This document shows, in pieces, positions 12,501-23,012 of a DNA stretch of 64,000 bases. Under the pieces are notes generated by a model. It worked only from the letters and a program-made list of their open reading frames with translations, searched no databases and was not told where the DNA came from. Each line of letters begins with the position of its first letter. Position 1 is the stretch's first letter. Both the position numbers and the translations under genes were made by a program. Origin of the DNA: Takakia lepidozioides (Eukaryota; Streptophyta; Takakiopsida; Takakiales; Takakiaceae); assembly GCA_030704615.1 (NCBI GenBank), contig CM060734.1, positions 7,376,001-7,440,000 of the forward strand, in the 5' to 3' direction.

Positions 12501-15500
12501 CTCTTCAACTGGCAATGAAATGCTTCCAGCTCTATGAAAACTTCATGATGTGCTGCTTTCTGTGCAGCAACACATCATTGTCTAATGGAAGCAACCTGTT
12601 TAAGCTTCGGGAAACTTCTCACAGGTCTTGAAAGAAAAACAAAACTACAATCTAGCAAGTTTAGTAGGAAAATTCTCTTTTTTTACAGAGGAACCAGCAA
12701 AACCAGAGAAAGAGCGAGTGGGTCTGCCCTCCAATCCATACGAAGACCAAAAGACACGGGGAGTCAGCTGCCAGATAAGCTGCCCTGCTTCACCCTCTAT
12801 GCAGGTTGAGCAAAAATTTTGACCACTTACAGAGTCTGGCTTCAAATGCAACAAACCTGAGAGCTCCCCAAGGCCGTTGCCAAGTAGCCGCCTAGGCCTA
12901 GTCGTAGGCTTGCGATCCACTGTGCTTTTCTTTGTAGGTGGTCGCCCAGGCCTGCAAACAGTGATATTGTGTTTTTGGAATGTGACATTCAGACAACACT
13001 AAGAGAGCAAGCAGCCCACCACCAATCTCATAGGGTTTGAAATGGCAGCTGCAAGAGTGCCAAGCTTCTGGCTAAAGCAAGGAGGGACATGGCTCAAGCA
13101 TAAATCAACAAAGAACTGGAACACATCATACACATACCTCACCATTTGGCCTGACGACCAATTTGAAAGATTCAAATAGGATAGACTACATAAAATCTTA
13201 CTTCACAGAAAAGTAACAATTCTGCAGGAAAGGCAGAGGAAGGTAGGGGAAAAGTAGTAATACACACCCACAGAAGATGATAAATAAAGGACACAGACTT
13301 CACTGACAGTCAGAGAGACAAGGAACCCACTCATCAGGCTTAGTGTCCGTAGTGACTCTGGTACTCCTCAGCAGCTTTGCAATAGCTGGCGCAACTTCCA
13401 CTTTTTCAGGAGGGGGGTTCACAACAGCCACCCGAGGTGCTACGGCCCCCCTTCCGCTCCGCCCTTGCCTTCGCACACCATCCCCTCCTCCCCCTTCTTC
13501 CTTTGACACAACCCGTGTCTTCTTTGCTGGCACAACAACATTTCCCATTTTCTGGCTGGATGTCATCAGTTTCTGCTCCCCAACCTCCCCACCTTGTTTC
13601 TTGCATTTTTCCTTTGATTTGTTGCCAGCATCGTCGGACTCATCACTCTCCAAAACCCCAACAGAAGCTGTTGGCCACTCAACTCGAGGTTTCGTCTGCA
13701 AGAGAGAGTGGGTGCTAGATACTGTGACTCTTCGAGCCAAACCTGCACCTCCACTTGCACCTGGAGTGGTAGCCCTACCACCAGGGGTGGAGGCACTACC
13801 ACTCCCATCACGGCTCGGTAAACCCCCTTCACCTGTTCCGTTTGCCTCCTCACGAGATGAGAGAAATGTGTCTACAGGGGGCAGATTCACACGCCGTGCC
13901 ACACGCGCCATTTTCTGAGGCCTCTGGATGCCCCACTGGGCCACTGGTGGGGATGATGACCTGGATGGAGCAGGCCTCTTGCGATTGTTTGGTCCTGCAA
14001 GGACCTGTGCTTTGGGTTGAGCTGCCGCTGACGGTCGTTCCCTGGCCTCGCCAAACGATGAAGAACGGCTCATTGATGGGTTTGTGCCGGCAGCTGAGCT
14101 CGATCGAGGTGCTCTTGAAGCTTTACCTTTTGTAATGATGGCAGGGCCCGGATGTGATTCCTCTCGAGATGGCCTGTGTCCAGAATTTGAAAGAAATAGT
14201 ATTATGACAAGGAAAATCTTCACTTGCAATAATTAAGAGGCCAAGTAGAGGCTAACATGCATACAAATATTTGTTAGATTGGTGGCACTAGAATCTCCAA
14301 AGAGATTCCCACTTCAGACAGTTTCACAACATGAAAGCATTTATGCAATGTGGCACATGGGAGGGAGAAGCCTTCATATCCGACTTAACACATTCTATTT
14401 AGGGTACTGGTTAAGTAGAGTAAGGATGGGATGGCTGTTACAGATGGAAAAACAGACACACACAACACATTCTGTGCCAGACTGCAGATAACGTGTGCTT
14501 TACAATGTCAGGTTTCTTTTGAAGAGCCCACTTTTCTAAAGTATAAAGTGATCTGCGTTAAATGCATTGTCCTATCTCACATCTAGGATCAGCAAAACAT
14601 AGAAGACATACTTTACTCCATTTTTTGAAACCGGACGCTCCCTTTCTGAAAGATTGTGACGGTTTCCCCTCTCTCCCGTAGGAGTTGCACACTCGGAGTC
14701 CCCCTTACTTGCTCCACGCATGCCTGAACCACTTAGCTGGGCTGATACCTCTGTTTTATGTATCGAAGTGATGCCATGCACAGGCCCTGATCTGTGTTTT
14801 CCATATAGCACCAACTTAAAACATCGTCTAGCCAAAACATTCCTTGTCTGTGTGAGACTAAGAGGTGTGTGTGTATGGATGTAAACCCTTGCAAGTCTTT
14901 CAGAATGTTCGTACAAGTCCAATCCAGCTCTGGCAAAACTAGCTACCCCCTATCCTTCTGCCATAAGCCCAATAGTTTTCAAAATTATTGATCTGATTGC
15001 CAGAAACTGACAACCATAACTTTTGACCGGAGCTCATACCTGAAGCCATGACCCTCGCTTGGCCGCGAGCGACTGTCAAGATTAAGTCTCTGATGCTGCA
15101 CACTCCATTTGTGGTCACGATCGTCTGAGGACCCATTGACCACATTTGCAGCATCCGACTTAATAGCTGACCGCCGCCCTTTCATCTTAGTCTTCTCCCA
15201 GCCCTCATTACTTGCCAATGGTGTCCTCTCCTTTTCTTCAACTGGTGAGGCAAGAGAACTACTTGGCCTGGAGGTATCCCTCTCTCTCTCTTGTACACCA
15301 GAGGACCGTTGCACACTCAAGTTGCTGGGACGGCCTTCAGGCTGAAATTGAACCAGGAAGGGTGTTAATACATGCTGGCCAAAAGACTGCACCAAATCTA
15401 CCTAAGCCAGACCAACCAGAAATGCAAAATCGGAATGAATACAGATGGCTGTCGCTTGGTTGTTTGTGATGAACCTAGCCGAACACATGTTCAGAGTATA

Positions 15501-16694
15501 TCATGACATTGATAACTTCGAACTTTTGACTTGAGCACTAGTCAATGCGGTCAAGCATGACATAGCTTTATAAATGAAATAGGTGACAAGCTTCCTGGTG
15601 TACATACCCGTACATCAGCCAGTGACGTCCGAACCCGCTTGTTGGGGACAACACTCTTGCTCTTATCAACTCCCTTTTGTGATCCAATGGTATCCAGGGT
15701 GCTTGAATGGCTGGGAATAGCATTTAAGCTGCCTTTATTGACATGTACCGCCACCACCGACGGACGCTCAGCTGGCAATAATGACAGTGGTCGTTCATGT
15801 GTATTAGGATCAGGTCTTGACCGCTTCCTCGATTGCATTGTATTCCGATATCTGTCCAACTTTTGCACTGCCTCATTGAGGTGTCGAGCCCGGTCCCTGC
15901 CGGCAGCAACAACCCCGCCACCTCTTCACATCAGACATGCAACAAGCGAGCACTCACACTTTTCCAAGTTCCTATGTACTAAGGTCAGCAATTTTGAAGA
16001 GTCTTCATGTCAATGTTTACTTGGCCATGCTTGGCTAGAGTGCAATGATTGTGATGGTCTCAAGAATAAGACTCAAGAATCTAGCATCCTAAGGATTAAG
16101 AAAAACCTCAATGCTGACACAATTTGATACTAGGATGCAGGTTCATACATGCACTGCATCGAAATGGGTTAGGTGCCAGCACTAGCAAGTTATAGAGTGA
16201 GCCAAATTATCACTAAATGAACCACAGCCACTACGCCTACTGGATGAAGCTCTGACTTACCTGGCCCGGGAAGCAATATCGATAAGACTTGACCTAAGCC
16301 GCTTAAGGTCTTCAGCTCCAAAGGTATCCAGGGGCTTGGACTGCACGGCCCCAAGAGCAGGATCATCAGCGACCACTCCTGTCGCAGCATTCATGGCCTG
16401 CCGTAGTTCTACTTGCCGACTAAACCTCTGGTCCACTACGGATAATTGATCCAGTGATAGAACATTTGCCAATGGCTGAAGCTCCCCATGAGGTGCTGCC
16501 CCACCTCCTGTCGACCCAGTCCCTGATGCACTCAGCCCTCCTGCCCCAACAGCCCCTGGAGCCAATGTCCGGCCTTCATGGCCATCTCGAAAGCTACCAG
16601 ACCGCTCCAAGGTAGTATTGAAGCGTCCCACTCCGTAAGTGGTTCCATCAGGACTATTTGAGGTCATTGTTTCCAATCTCTGGATAGATGCCAT
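3596..16694 (-). CDS. Plant-specific nuclear protein related to the At4g29790/At2g19390 (serine/arginine-rich matrix-like) family
   Basis: Host gene with about 14 exons, read by eye on the minus strand: 16694-16261, 15896-15608, 15341-15040, 14791-14612, 14173-13304, 12951-12831, about 12163-12065, 8303-8238, 8036-7275, 6313-6239, 5926-5856, 5570-5513, 5043-4764, 4389-3596. Nearly all junctions are GT-AG with matching phases; those around the 12.1-kb exon are not resolved. The product is about 1,460 residues. Family landmarks in order: LERSGSFRDG near the N-terminus, KSVVPNKRVRTSLADVR, EGWEKTKMKGRRSAIK, RKRPAPSRSSSPPVAQW, PGRPPTKK...DRK, RLLSAFI, LLLELQSIGLLPE, DDEISEELRKMQYELKEQ, AMEKLVELAY, ALTFAKRVLARV...DPTLRDLLF, and the C-terminal IPMDDL-like end VPMDDLSDLNMMM. 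These match what I recall of the plant family, whose biochemical role is unknown to me. The start ATG at 16694 (alternative 16667) fits the family. A LINE cluster lies in the intron between 12065 and 8303. Confidence 0.85.
4470..4763. other. Intron of the host gene
   Basis: The last intron of the host gene runs from 4763 down to 4390 on the minus strand. Donor GTTGG follows the PKPPG codons, and the acceptor is GCAACAG. I see no embedded element. Confidence 0.5.
8566..10664 (-). pseudogene. LINE ORF2 C-terminal part: reverse transcriptase and zinc-knuckle-like tail
   Basis: The upstream frame (10664 down to about 9600) has the order of a non-LTR reverse transcriptase. It contains GYKAGGPDG, WRQGVIVNLYKKGD, NYRGITLLN, an FLDVKKAYDTVW catalytic block, GVAQGCTLSP and the FADD box in ALMFADDFAG. 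After a frameshift near 9640 the second frame runs to the stop at 8566 with a C-terminal CPLCG...H...HCPG cysteine/histidine cluster, as is usual at the end of LINE ORF2. The endonuclease and the start of the RT are missing (5' truncation near 10664). It is not expected to be functional. Confidence 0.85.
10759..11690 (-). pseudogene. Second LINE ORF2 C-terminal fragment, same family
   Basis: This frame repeats the end of the neighbouring LINE protein almost word for word: DENEVRQ, SLNLFPVCDMGEDI, CPLCGQPED, a long shared C-terminus and the same stop region. A frame break near 11520 separates the LDKSDLE part from the upstream YPKLIDSISWKQDRP and SSRRDEF part. It is 5'-truncated, with no RT domain. 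Confidence 0.8.
11697..11773. repeat. GA simple-sequence tracts at the LINE tail
   Basis: Two GA runs (about 11697-11709 and 11751-11773) flank a short piece of the LINE 3' end. On the LINE strand they read as CT runs. A similar CT run follows the unrelated-site copy of the same LINE at 48.5 kb, which suggests that the tail is made of simple repeats. Confidence 0.7.
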
Positions 16695-18955
16695 GACTTC
16701 CAGGCAAGGCACCACGTTGGTGCCACAAACTGTCACCTCATCAGTTTTTACTAGGTTTAACCCTCCTACCAAAATGCAGAGCACCCCTAACCTGTGCCAT
16801 CCTCTCCAAAATACCACTCAGGAATAAAAACCATCATATCATATCTGGGGATCCTGAGTCCCTTCTCACAGTCCCCGGTGACACGATCAATCCAATATTT
16901 GTCTCTGAAGAGGCCACTACAGACAACACACCTGGCGATTCCACCCAGCCAACAATTTAGTACAGAGGGATTTATATATCTTGCCACAGAAGTATATTAA
17001 CATTCAACCTGAAAAGCACTGAATGTCCCGGGGTGGGGGGGGAGGGTTTGGGAATCTGACCATGGCACTAATCAGTTACAGACCTCTTACAAAACCAAAA
17101 GGGAAAGATTGATGTCTGACATCCATGGCATACCCTGTCAAGGCCCGCTTACATTTCCATTTGAAACCAATGAAACAAGAACTAGTTATGGAGTGCCCCT
17201 GGGCCATGTATGTTAAAGCTAATTACTGGGCCCTTCTGTAAAAGCCATTGGTGCATGATTTAGCATGCGTCTGATGTTAGAGGCAATTATGCATTAATCA
17301 GGTCTTACTGTTCTTCTTGATAAGCAAAGCACGGGAGCGATAGGACTAATTCCACTGTAGCTCAGCTGAAAGTTTAACATCGCATATCAATTATGGAATG
17401 CCCAGACACCTGGATTGACCCTGAGCATGGGACAATCTGAGCACACTCTGATGCTAAAAAAGGTACCCCCTCTCCACACTAAATAGAATCTGAGAGCTTC
17501 ATTCATTCTCTAGTAGCACATCTTTGAAACTCCAACATCATATGAACCCACATAAACATCAGCTTTTGAACCCTCCTGCTGAAGGCTTGTCTAATCTTCC
17601 ACTAGGGTTTCACCTAGTTCAATGTCAGAGAGTCATGGAAACATCAGTCAAGAACAGCTTCCAAGATATAAATGCTTTCAAGTTTAACACTCTCACTCTG
17701 TTCAGGATATCCAGTTACCGCAACACTCTGCTGCGTGAAAGATGTACCACTCACTTTGTTGATAGATGCACTGACTTAAGTCCTGCAAGTCAATACCCAA
17801 GCTCCATGTCACGTGCTTGGGCTTAATCGCCACTGTCAGACCCATCCCTGGCATTGCCCATGTGCAAAAGATGATCACAATGAACCTAGACTTTGAATTA
17901 GAATACACATACCCTGGTAACAAAAAAGGCAATGATTTGCCATACAGAGTGCTCTGGAGCAAAGATGGTTGAAATTGAGTCCGTGTTTTGGGATTGTTGT
18001 CAGATTCACAATTCCCTTTTTACCGAGCACACAGGGAATGAAACTTAAAGTCCTCCTGTAATTCAATAACGACCTTAAGCAGACTTGCACCTTGCCAACC
18101 TTAGAGATATATGATTATGATATAATATATTGCCATTTGTAGCAACATTTCAGAAAACTCATAAAACCAGCTTTCGATTGGGCTGAATGTACTCTGGGAG
18201 AGCACAAACTTAAGCTTTGAAGCTTCTGGGCTCAACGGCAGCAATGCTGGATCGCTAGTAGTTGCACACTAGTAAGCGCCCAATACCCAGGGTTTTACCC
18301 TCCTATAAGAAATAACTAACTACATTGAGGTAAACAACGTTTGAAAGTACTTCATAATTGAGGACACATATAGAGCAACAACAGCTGCTGCTGTACTTTA
18401 CATTTAGTAGAGAATTGAGTGATGCAAACCTGAATGCCAGACTCAGTCACCACATGATGCCCATGCGCAAACACGCTCTAGTCTCCTACTCAGCCAAAGG
18501 ATCAAATTAGGGGTAGGTTTCCACGATCGAACAACTCATTGCCCGGAGTACCAGAGCTGAGGTTTGCCACTAAAAAAACACGGCATGCACCCAATTCGAC
18601 ACGTCACTCCAATTGGAATCTTATCACGCAATTGCAATCAGGAGCTGAAAACCACAGCATTTGCAGCTAAATCCCCGCCAGCCAAAGCAATTCCCTACTC
18701 CCCTGCCACCTCCCGGAGACGAAACCAAAAAATTCAACACCTGCTTGACATACCTGGAACACCCACGGTGCCACATTCCATTTCGTCCCCGAACCGCTTT
18801 CCTCTCGCTCGCCCTCTTCTTCCAATCATCCTCCCCCCGTCCGATGAGCCTGCGATGCCGATCAATGCATGAACCCCGCGCTAGGGTTCGGAGCGCGAGA
18901 GCTAGGGTTTGGAAGCCATGGATGCATGGGGGTGTGTGTGTGTTTGAGCCCAGTT
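16695..18955. other. Upstream region of the host gene, no gene recognised
   Basis: This 2.3-kb stretch presumably contains the 5' leader, a leader intron or the promoter of the minus-strand host gene. A weakly coding minus-strand frame lies at 18624-18989, but it has no family motif. I see no transposon ends. Confidence 0.4.
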
Positions 18956-19141
18956 CTGCCTGCTCCTGCTGTTTATGTCGCTCTGTCAAATTATCCCCAG
19001 TTTTCGATCAGGGATATTGTCATTTTCTGTCAAATAGTCCCGAACCCTAGTGCTGCCTGCTCCTGCTGTTTATGTCGCTCTGTCAAATTATCCCCAGTTT
19101 TCGATCAGGGATATTGTCATTTTCTGTCAAATAGTCCCGAT
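18956..19141. repeat. Direct tandem duplication, period 97 bp
   Basis: Two nearly identical copies lie side by side: 18956-about 19042 and 19053-about 19141. Each begins with CTGCCTGCTCCTGCTG and ends with CAAATAGTCCCGA. The duplication lies between the presumed 5' end of the host gene and the LINE that follows. Confidence 0.9.
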
Positions 19142-19780
19142 CCTTGTCCCCCGGACTGAATACAACGTATGATTGTCGGCTCAGCCTTTAACTTTTCCTA
19201 TTTATACGCAGCTCTCGCTTTATGCGCCTGGTAGGCTACTACCAAGCTTTTCTCATGACCTCTTCATTGTGAGTCCTCGGATTCCGTGCCTCTTCTTTCT
19301 TTTTTAGGAGTGATCCTTCTCAAGTCTTATGGCCCTCAGCTCGAATCGGCTGTTTGACGCGCCTTCCTGTCACAGCTCCAGCTAAGGTTCCTATTGTTAT
19401 ATGTCGCTTGCTCTTCAAGCTGATCAGACTCTTTTAGCGCTCTCTTCGGCTCTTTGGACGCTGGTGCCTATCTCTGCCATTTCTTGCTGCTGAAGCACCT
19501 TCCTGGCCATCAGATCCAGCTTCGGAGCCTCATGACGCCTGTCGCTTTCTCTTCAAGCTGTGACTAATCTGGGCGCCCTCTGCGGCTCCTCGTTCGCCGA
19601 TGCCTGTCTTCCCCCTCCCTATCTCGTCAGCTGTGGTGCAGCTGGTCCTTCTTGGGGACAATTAAGTTCCCTTCTTTCCCTCTTCCCGTCTCAGTTTTTC
19701 GGTAGCTCTCCTCGCTCTTATCTCCTATCTCCTATCTGTCATAGGGAGTGTCGGATCTTGCCTTTTCTGTGTGCTCAGCT

Positions 19781-20711
19781 ATGGCCCCGATTAATGCTGC
19801 TGCCGGGGGGCCCCCGAGAAATCCTTCTTCCCGCTCCAACAGATCATATCGTGAGAGAAGGAGTATCCCTAGATTAGGAGGTCCTAGTTTGTTGGGCTCT
19901 GCTCCCATTACATCTTCCCCCCATGGTAGACACTTGGAGGCTTGGAGTGAGACTGCAGCCCCCTCTTCTGATGAGCAACCCATCTTGAATCTTGATATGT
20001 CTATTGTTCAAGATCACTCCAAAAAACTCTCTGAGCAGGGAATGTTGACTCATTTCCCTGGCAGAGTTCGTGATCGTCATTGGGCAAGGATGTTGACAAT
20101 TGAGCATCTAGGGGTAGACGGGGGGCTCACTCCACACTTCTGTCACCCTTTAGGAAGGGTTTTTTTCTCAATTCTTTTCTGCTTGGTGGAGTATGCCACC
20201 AAGGCTCTTAAGTTCAATGTGCGCAAATCGAGATATAGAGTTCACATTTTTCCGTGGTCGGCTGAATGGGGTCACAAATTAGGGGTGACCTGTAAGCCTA
20301 GGATTATTGCATTACCTTATCTGCCCGGCAATTACCTTAGATCTCTTCCAGAAATAGGGGCGTTCTTTGGAGCCTATATCGGCTCCATGAATGTTAATGA
20401 CTATTTGGAAGCTGATGTGATAAGTGTTGATTCTGATAGTCTTCATGACCCTACGTGGGACTCGGGGGATTGTAGTGTGGATGCCTGAATCCACCAGCAT
20501 TCTTGCTTCCTTGAAGTTGCCAACACTTGACAATTCCTTTATCACTGTCTCAGTCTTTGAGGAAAATCTGTGTGTCCTTTGTCATCAGTGTCACAGGGAG
20601 GGGCATATAAAGGCTGATCGCCCCCAGAACAAGAAAGCAAGGATTTCTAACCATCACTCTTCCCCTGTGGCAGCTGCTTCTTGCATGGAAGGTGAAGAAA
20701 TGGCCACGTAA
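19781..20711 (+). pseudogene. LINE ORF1 protein (DUF4283-like) with degenerate CCHC knuckle
   Basis: From the ATG at 19781 the frame runs to 20488. It contains an N-terminal basic/Ser-rich stretch and then a region that resembles the DUF4283 domain of plant LINE ORF1: RVHIFPWSAEWG, followed by PRIIALPYLPGNYLRSLPEIGAFFGAYIGSM. A frame change near 20480 leads to CHQCHREGHIKADR, a zinc knuckle (C-x2-C-x4-H-x4-C) whose last Cys is Arg. ORF1 proteins bind LINE RNA. This one is broken. Confidence 0.6.
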
Positions 20712-20799
20712 ATCTTGCCTTCTCCCTCTGTGGTTCTCGGGGAGGAACTGTTGTCCTGGCCACCCCATCCTTAGCTGCTTCCATTCAAGAAGTTATCAC

Positions 20800-21440
20800 T
20801 TGGGAGCAAGGCCGTCTTCAATGTTTGTTGACCCTCTCGAGCTCCCCTTTTGGTAACTCCGCTTTCCTGAATATCTATGCTCCTCTTCCTCTAAACGTGC
20901 TGTCTTCTTGGACCTCATTAGAGAGAAAATATTGTCAATGCCTATGATTAACCATTGGGTGATTGTTGGGGATTTCAATATGGCAGACAACTTCAGTGAT
21001 TGTTTGGCTCACTCTTCGCATTTCCTCTCAGAGTCTGAGCAAACTGCCTGGGAGAGGCTATGTTTTTCTGTTGGCATTTTCAATGCATTCTCGGAGTCTC
21101 CTCAGGGTTTGAAGTACACTTGGTCCAGTTTAAGGCTGCCTCCTGACCTCAATTTAGCGTGCTTGGACAGAGTTTATTGCTCTAATTGTCTGGTCCTCGT
21201 CCTTTCCTCAAGGGCCTACTCTGCCCGGCTTTGATCACGCGGCAGTGGCGAACTCCTTCAATCCTCCCGGTATGCACTCTAAAGGCAGAGGCTACTTCAA
21301 GTTGAACTCTTCCTATCTTCAGACCCAGGATTTTGTTCGAAAGTTGAAGGAGGTTTGGTCCTCAGCAGGTCAAGGTTTTACCTCCCCCACTGTAAAGTGG
21401 CACAAATTGGGCTCAGGATTTCTTGGGCTTGGGCCCTAGT
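20800..21440 (+). pseudogene. LINE ORF2 N-terminal endonuclease fragment
   Basis: Across two frames the translation gives the apurinic/apyrimidinic endonuclease signature. NSAFLNIYAPLP (about 20858-20893) is followed by HWVIVGDFNMADN (about 20953-20994), LKYTWSS (about 21111-21131) and LACLDRVYCSN (about 21157-21189). These are the conserved blocks of the L1 endonuclease that nicks the target. It is frameshifted and truncated before the reverse transcriptase. Confidence 0.7.
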
Positions 21441-21457
21441 GTAAAGTGGCCCTAAGT

Positions 21458-22353
21458 CAGGGAATGCTAGACCGTGAACAGATTTCGTGAGCAGAAATTC
21501 CGTGAGCAGAATTCCGCTCACGTCCGCAGGCAAACGTTGAGAGTGTGGGGCCTATAACCGTGGACACCAAAGGGCACATAGGGCCTATTACCGCGGACTG
21601 GACCTTTCAAAGTTAGGGCAGTATTGCATATTTTTTCTCGCACAAGAAGTCCACAAATTGGATTATTATCCCTGCCTTTTGCGGAAAATTCTCGTACAAC
21701 ATGGGAATGGATGAATAATGGATGAATGTGTGATGAATGACAGATGGATGAACGACAAATTACTTGTAGTCCCCGTCCGCAATTGCTCCATCAAATCATG
21801 TCGTCGTCTCTTTGTTTTTGCCTGTGATGGTGCAGTTTCCGTACTTATGCTTGTATATCAATTCCTTCTCTCTGTCCACGTGAATGCTTGAACTTTTGAG
21901 GTATGCTGATTGATTGACAATCATAGAGAAAATGCAATCTAGTTTAGGGTTCAGTGTGTCCCACTGGATGGTAAATATGCAGACGAGTCAAAGTAGACAT
22001 TGAGGAACATTGCCAAACAGATTGAAGGCATTAGAATTCCATGTGAAAACTGCTCTTTCAAATTGCAACACCATGCGAGAGAAACATTACAAATGAATTG
22101 TGCTGTCAATGACCCTTAGATGGAAAGTGAGGAATCAGAACTACTGGTATCGCGATCTGTTCTTAGGCACTATGTCAATGAACACCCTAGCATTGTGGAG
22201 TGATTGAACAGTACTGTCGTTCGTTAGGTGTGGAGTTGGTGAGCCAAGGAGACAAAATTGACGGGCTGCTGCCTCTACATAATCTGGCAAGCGAAACATC
22301 TGTGGAGGACTAGGGAAGAAGTCCGGATGTGCAAAGAAAGGCAGTATCCGTGA
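21458..22353 (-). mobile_element. Left remnant of an older Mutator-like element (copy E)
   Basis: Reading inward from 21458 the order is: terminus CAGGGAATGC; GTGAGC/GCTCAC repeats (about 21489-21530); two CCGYGGA motifs (about 21558 and 21600); GGATGAAT-type repeats (about 21706-21760); then the 3' end of a ParB-methyltransferase gene (stop at 22141). Inverted, the right end of the intact element at 33.0-33.68 kb has the same order: gene stop, CATTCATCC repeats, two CCGCGG motifs, GTGAGC repeats, and terminus CAGGGATGCC. Distance from gene stop to terminus is about 0.7 kb in both. The remnant is therefore the gene-side end of a related, older element, interrupted at 22354. Confidence 0.75.
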
Positions 22354-22362
22354 CGATGCAAA
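22141..22362 (-). pseudogene. Copy E, last exon of the ParB-methyltransferase gene, main part
   Basis: The minus strand reads SSRILPFFAHPDFFPSPPQMFRLPDYVEAAARQ... to a TAG at 22141. The motif PFFA-x2-DF-x-x-SP...P.Y matches the last exon of copy D (PFFARGDFMLSPERDYIFPTY). The exon starts at 33693, on the other side of the inserted transposon. Joining the two halves across a single copy of the 9-bp duplication keeps the frame open (SPFASSRILPFF). This supports an insertion into this exon. Confidence 0.75.
22354..22362. repeat. Target-site duplication, left copy
   Basis: CGATGCAAA, identical to 33678-33686. Nine bases is the usual duplication length of Mutator-like transposons. It abuts the inverted termini exactly on both sides. 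Confidence 0.85.
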
Positions 22363-22625
22363 CAACGACGCAATGGCGTGAGCGTTGCACGTGAGCGCGC
22401 GAGCGTACGCTCACGCAGGAGTGACGTGGCGTGAGCGTACGCTCACGCCAGCTAACGTGGCGTGAGCCTGCACACATGCTGACGTGGCGTGAGCGTCATG
22501 TCAGCATGCTGATGTGGCGGTAAATGATGACGTGGCACTGTCCGTCAACTGCCACGTCAGCATTAACATGCGCCGCCTATAACCGTGGATGGTCCTATGA
22601 CCGTGGAATTAATGCAGGGAATCTT
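22363..22625 (+). repeat. Left terminal inverted repeat with nested palindromes
   Basis: The outer part is an array of GCGTGAGC/GCTCACGC and GACGTGGC motifs and includes the perfect 20-bp palindrome GCGTGAGCGTACGCTCACGC (22429-22448). The inner part (about 22586-22622) has two CCTATNACCGTGGA motifs. Inverted, the right end shows the same order. The left end is longer because it has more copies of the outer motif. Confidence 0.8.
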
Positions 22626-23012
22626 GCCTAAATAGAATCAAGACGAGCGTTGAGGCCTACAATTGCAGCATCCAACATTGTGCAATTACAAATGTTTGTT
22701 TCACTTTTACAATTACGAAGACGACAAAATATCCTCACAAAGTGTGCGCCATAAAGGCTGCCACGAGAAGACTTCCTCCCTCCTCAAATAACAATGAGAG
22801 TTATGATCATCTTCAAAAGATGATTGTAGTGCATAGCGACAGCAAGACATGTAGACTTCGAACGGTGCAATGACAAATGTGCACTACCTAAAAGTTGTCA
22901 CTCAGACCTCACTCCGTATAGTTGGAGGCCATATCATTGCACAGCCGACGAATTGATGTGAATTACACATTTCAAATCATGGTCATCCACATACCACATT
23001 ACATAGTTCATG

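Larger units (their letters stand above)
19560..21457 (+). mobile_element. L1-type LINE, 5' portion only, cut by a transposon end at 21457
   Basis: An ORF1-like frame, a zinc-knuckle-like motif and then an apurinic endonuclease domain follow each other on the plus strand, as in plant L1 elements. The endonuclease stops where the end of a Mutator-like element begins (21458). No reverse transcriptase follows. The element therefore looks interrupted by later insertions. The rest may lie outside the window or have been lost. Confidence 0.7.

Noticed and set aside
13343-13918. Plus-strand open frames of up to 190 codons in 13.3-14.2 kb and 3.6-4.4 kb
   Set aside because: They are antisense shadows of large exons of the host gene, whose minus-strand protein matches a known plant family.
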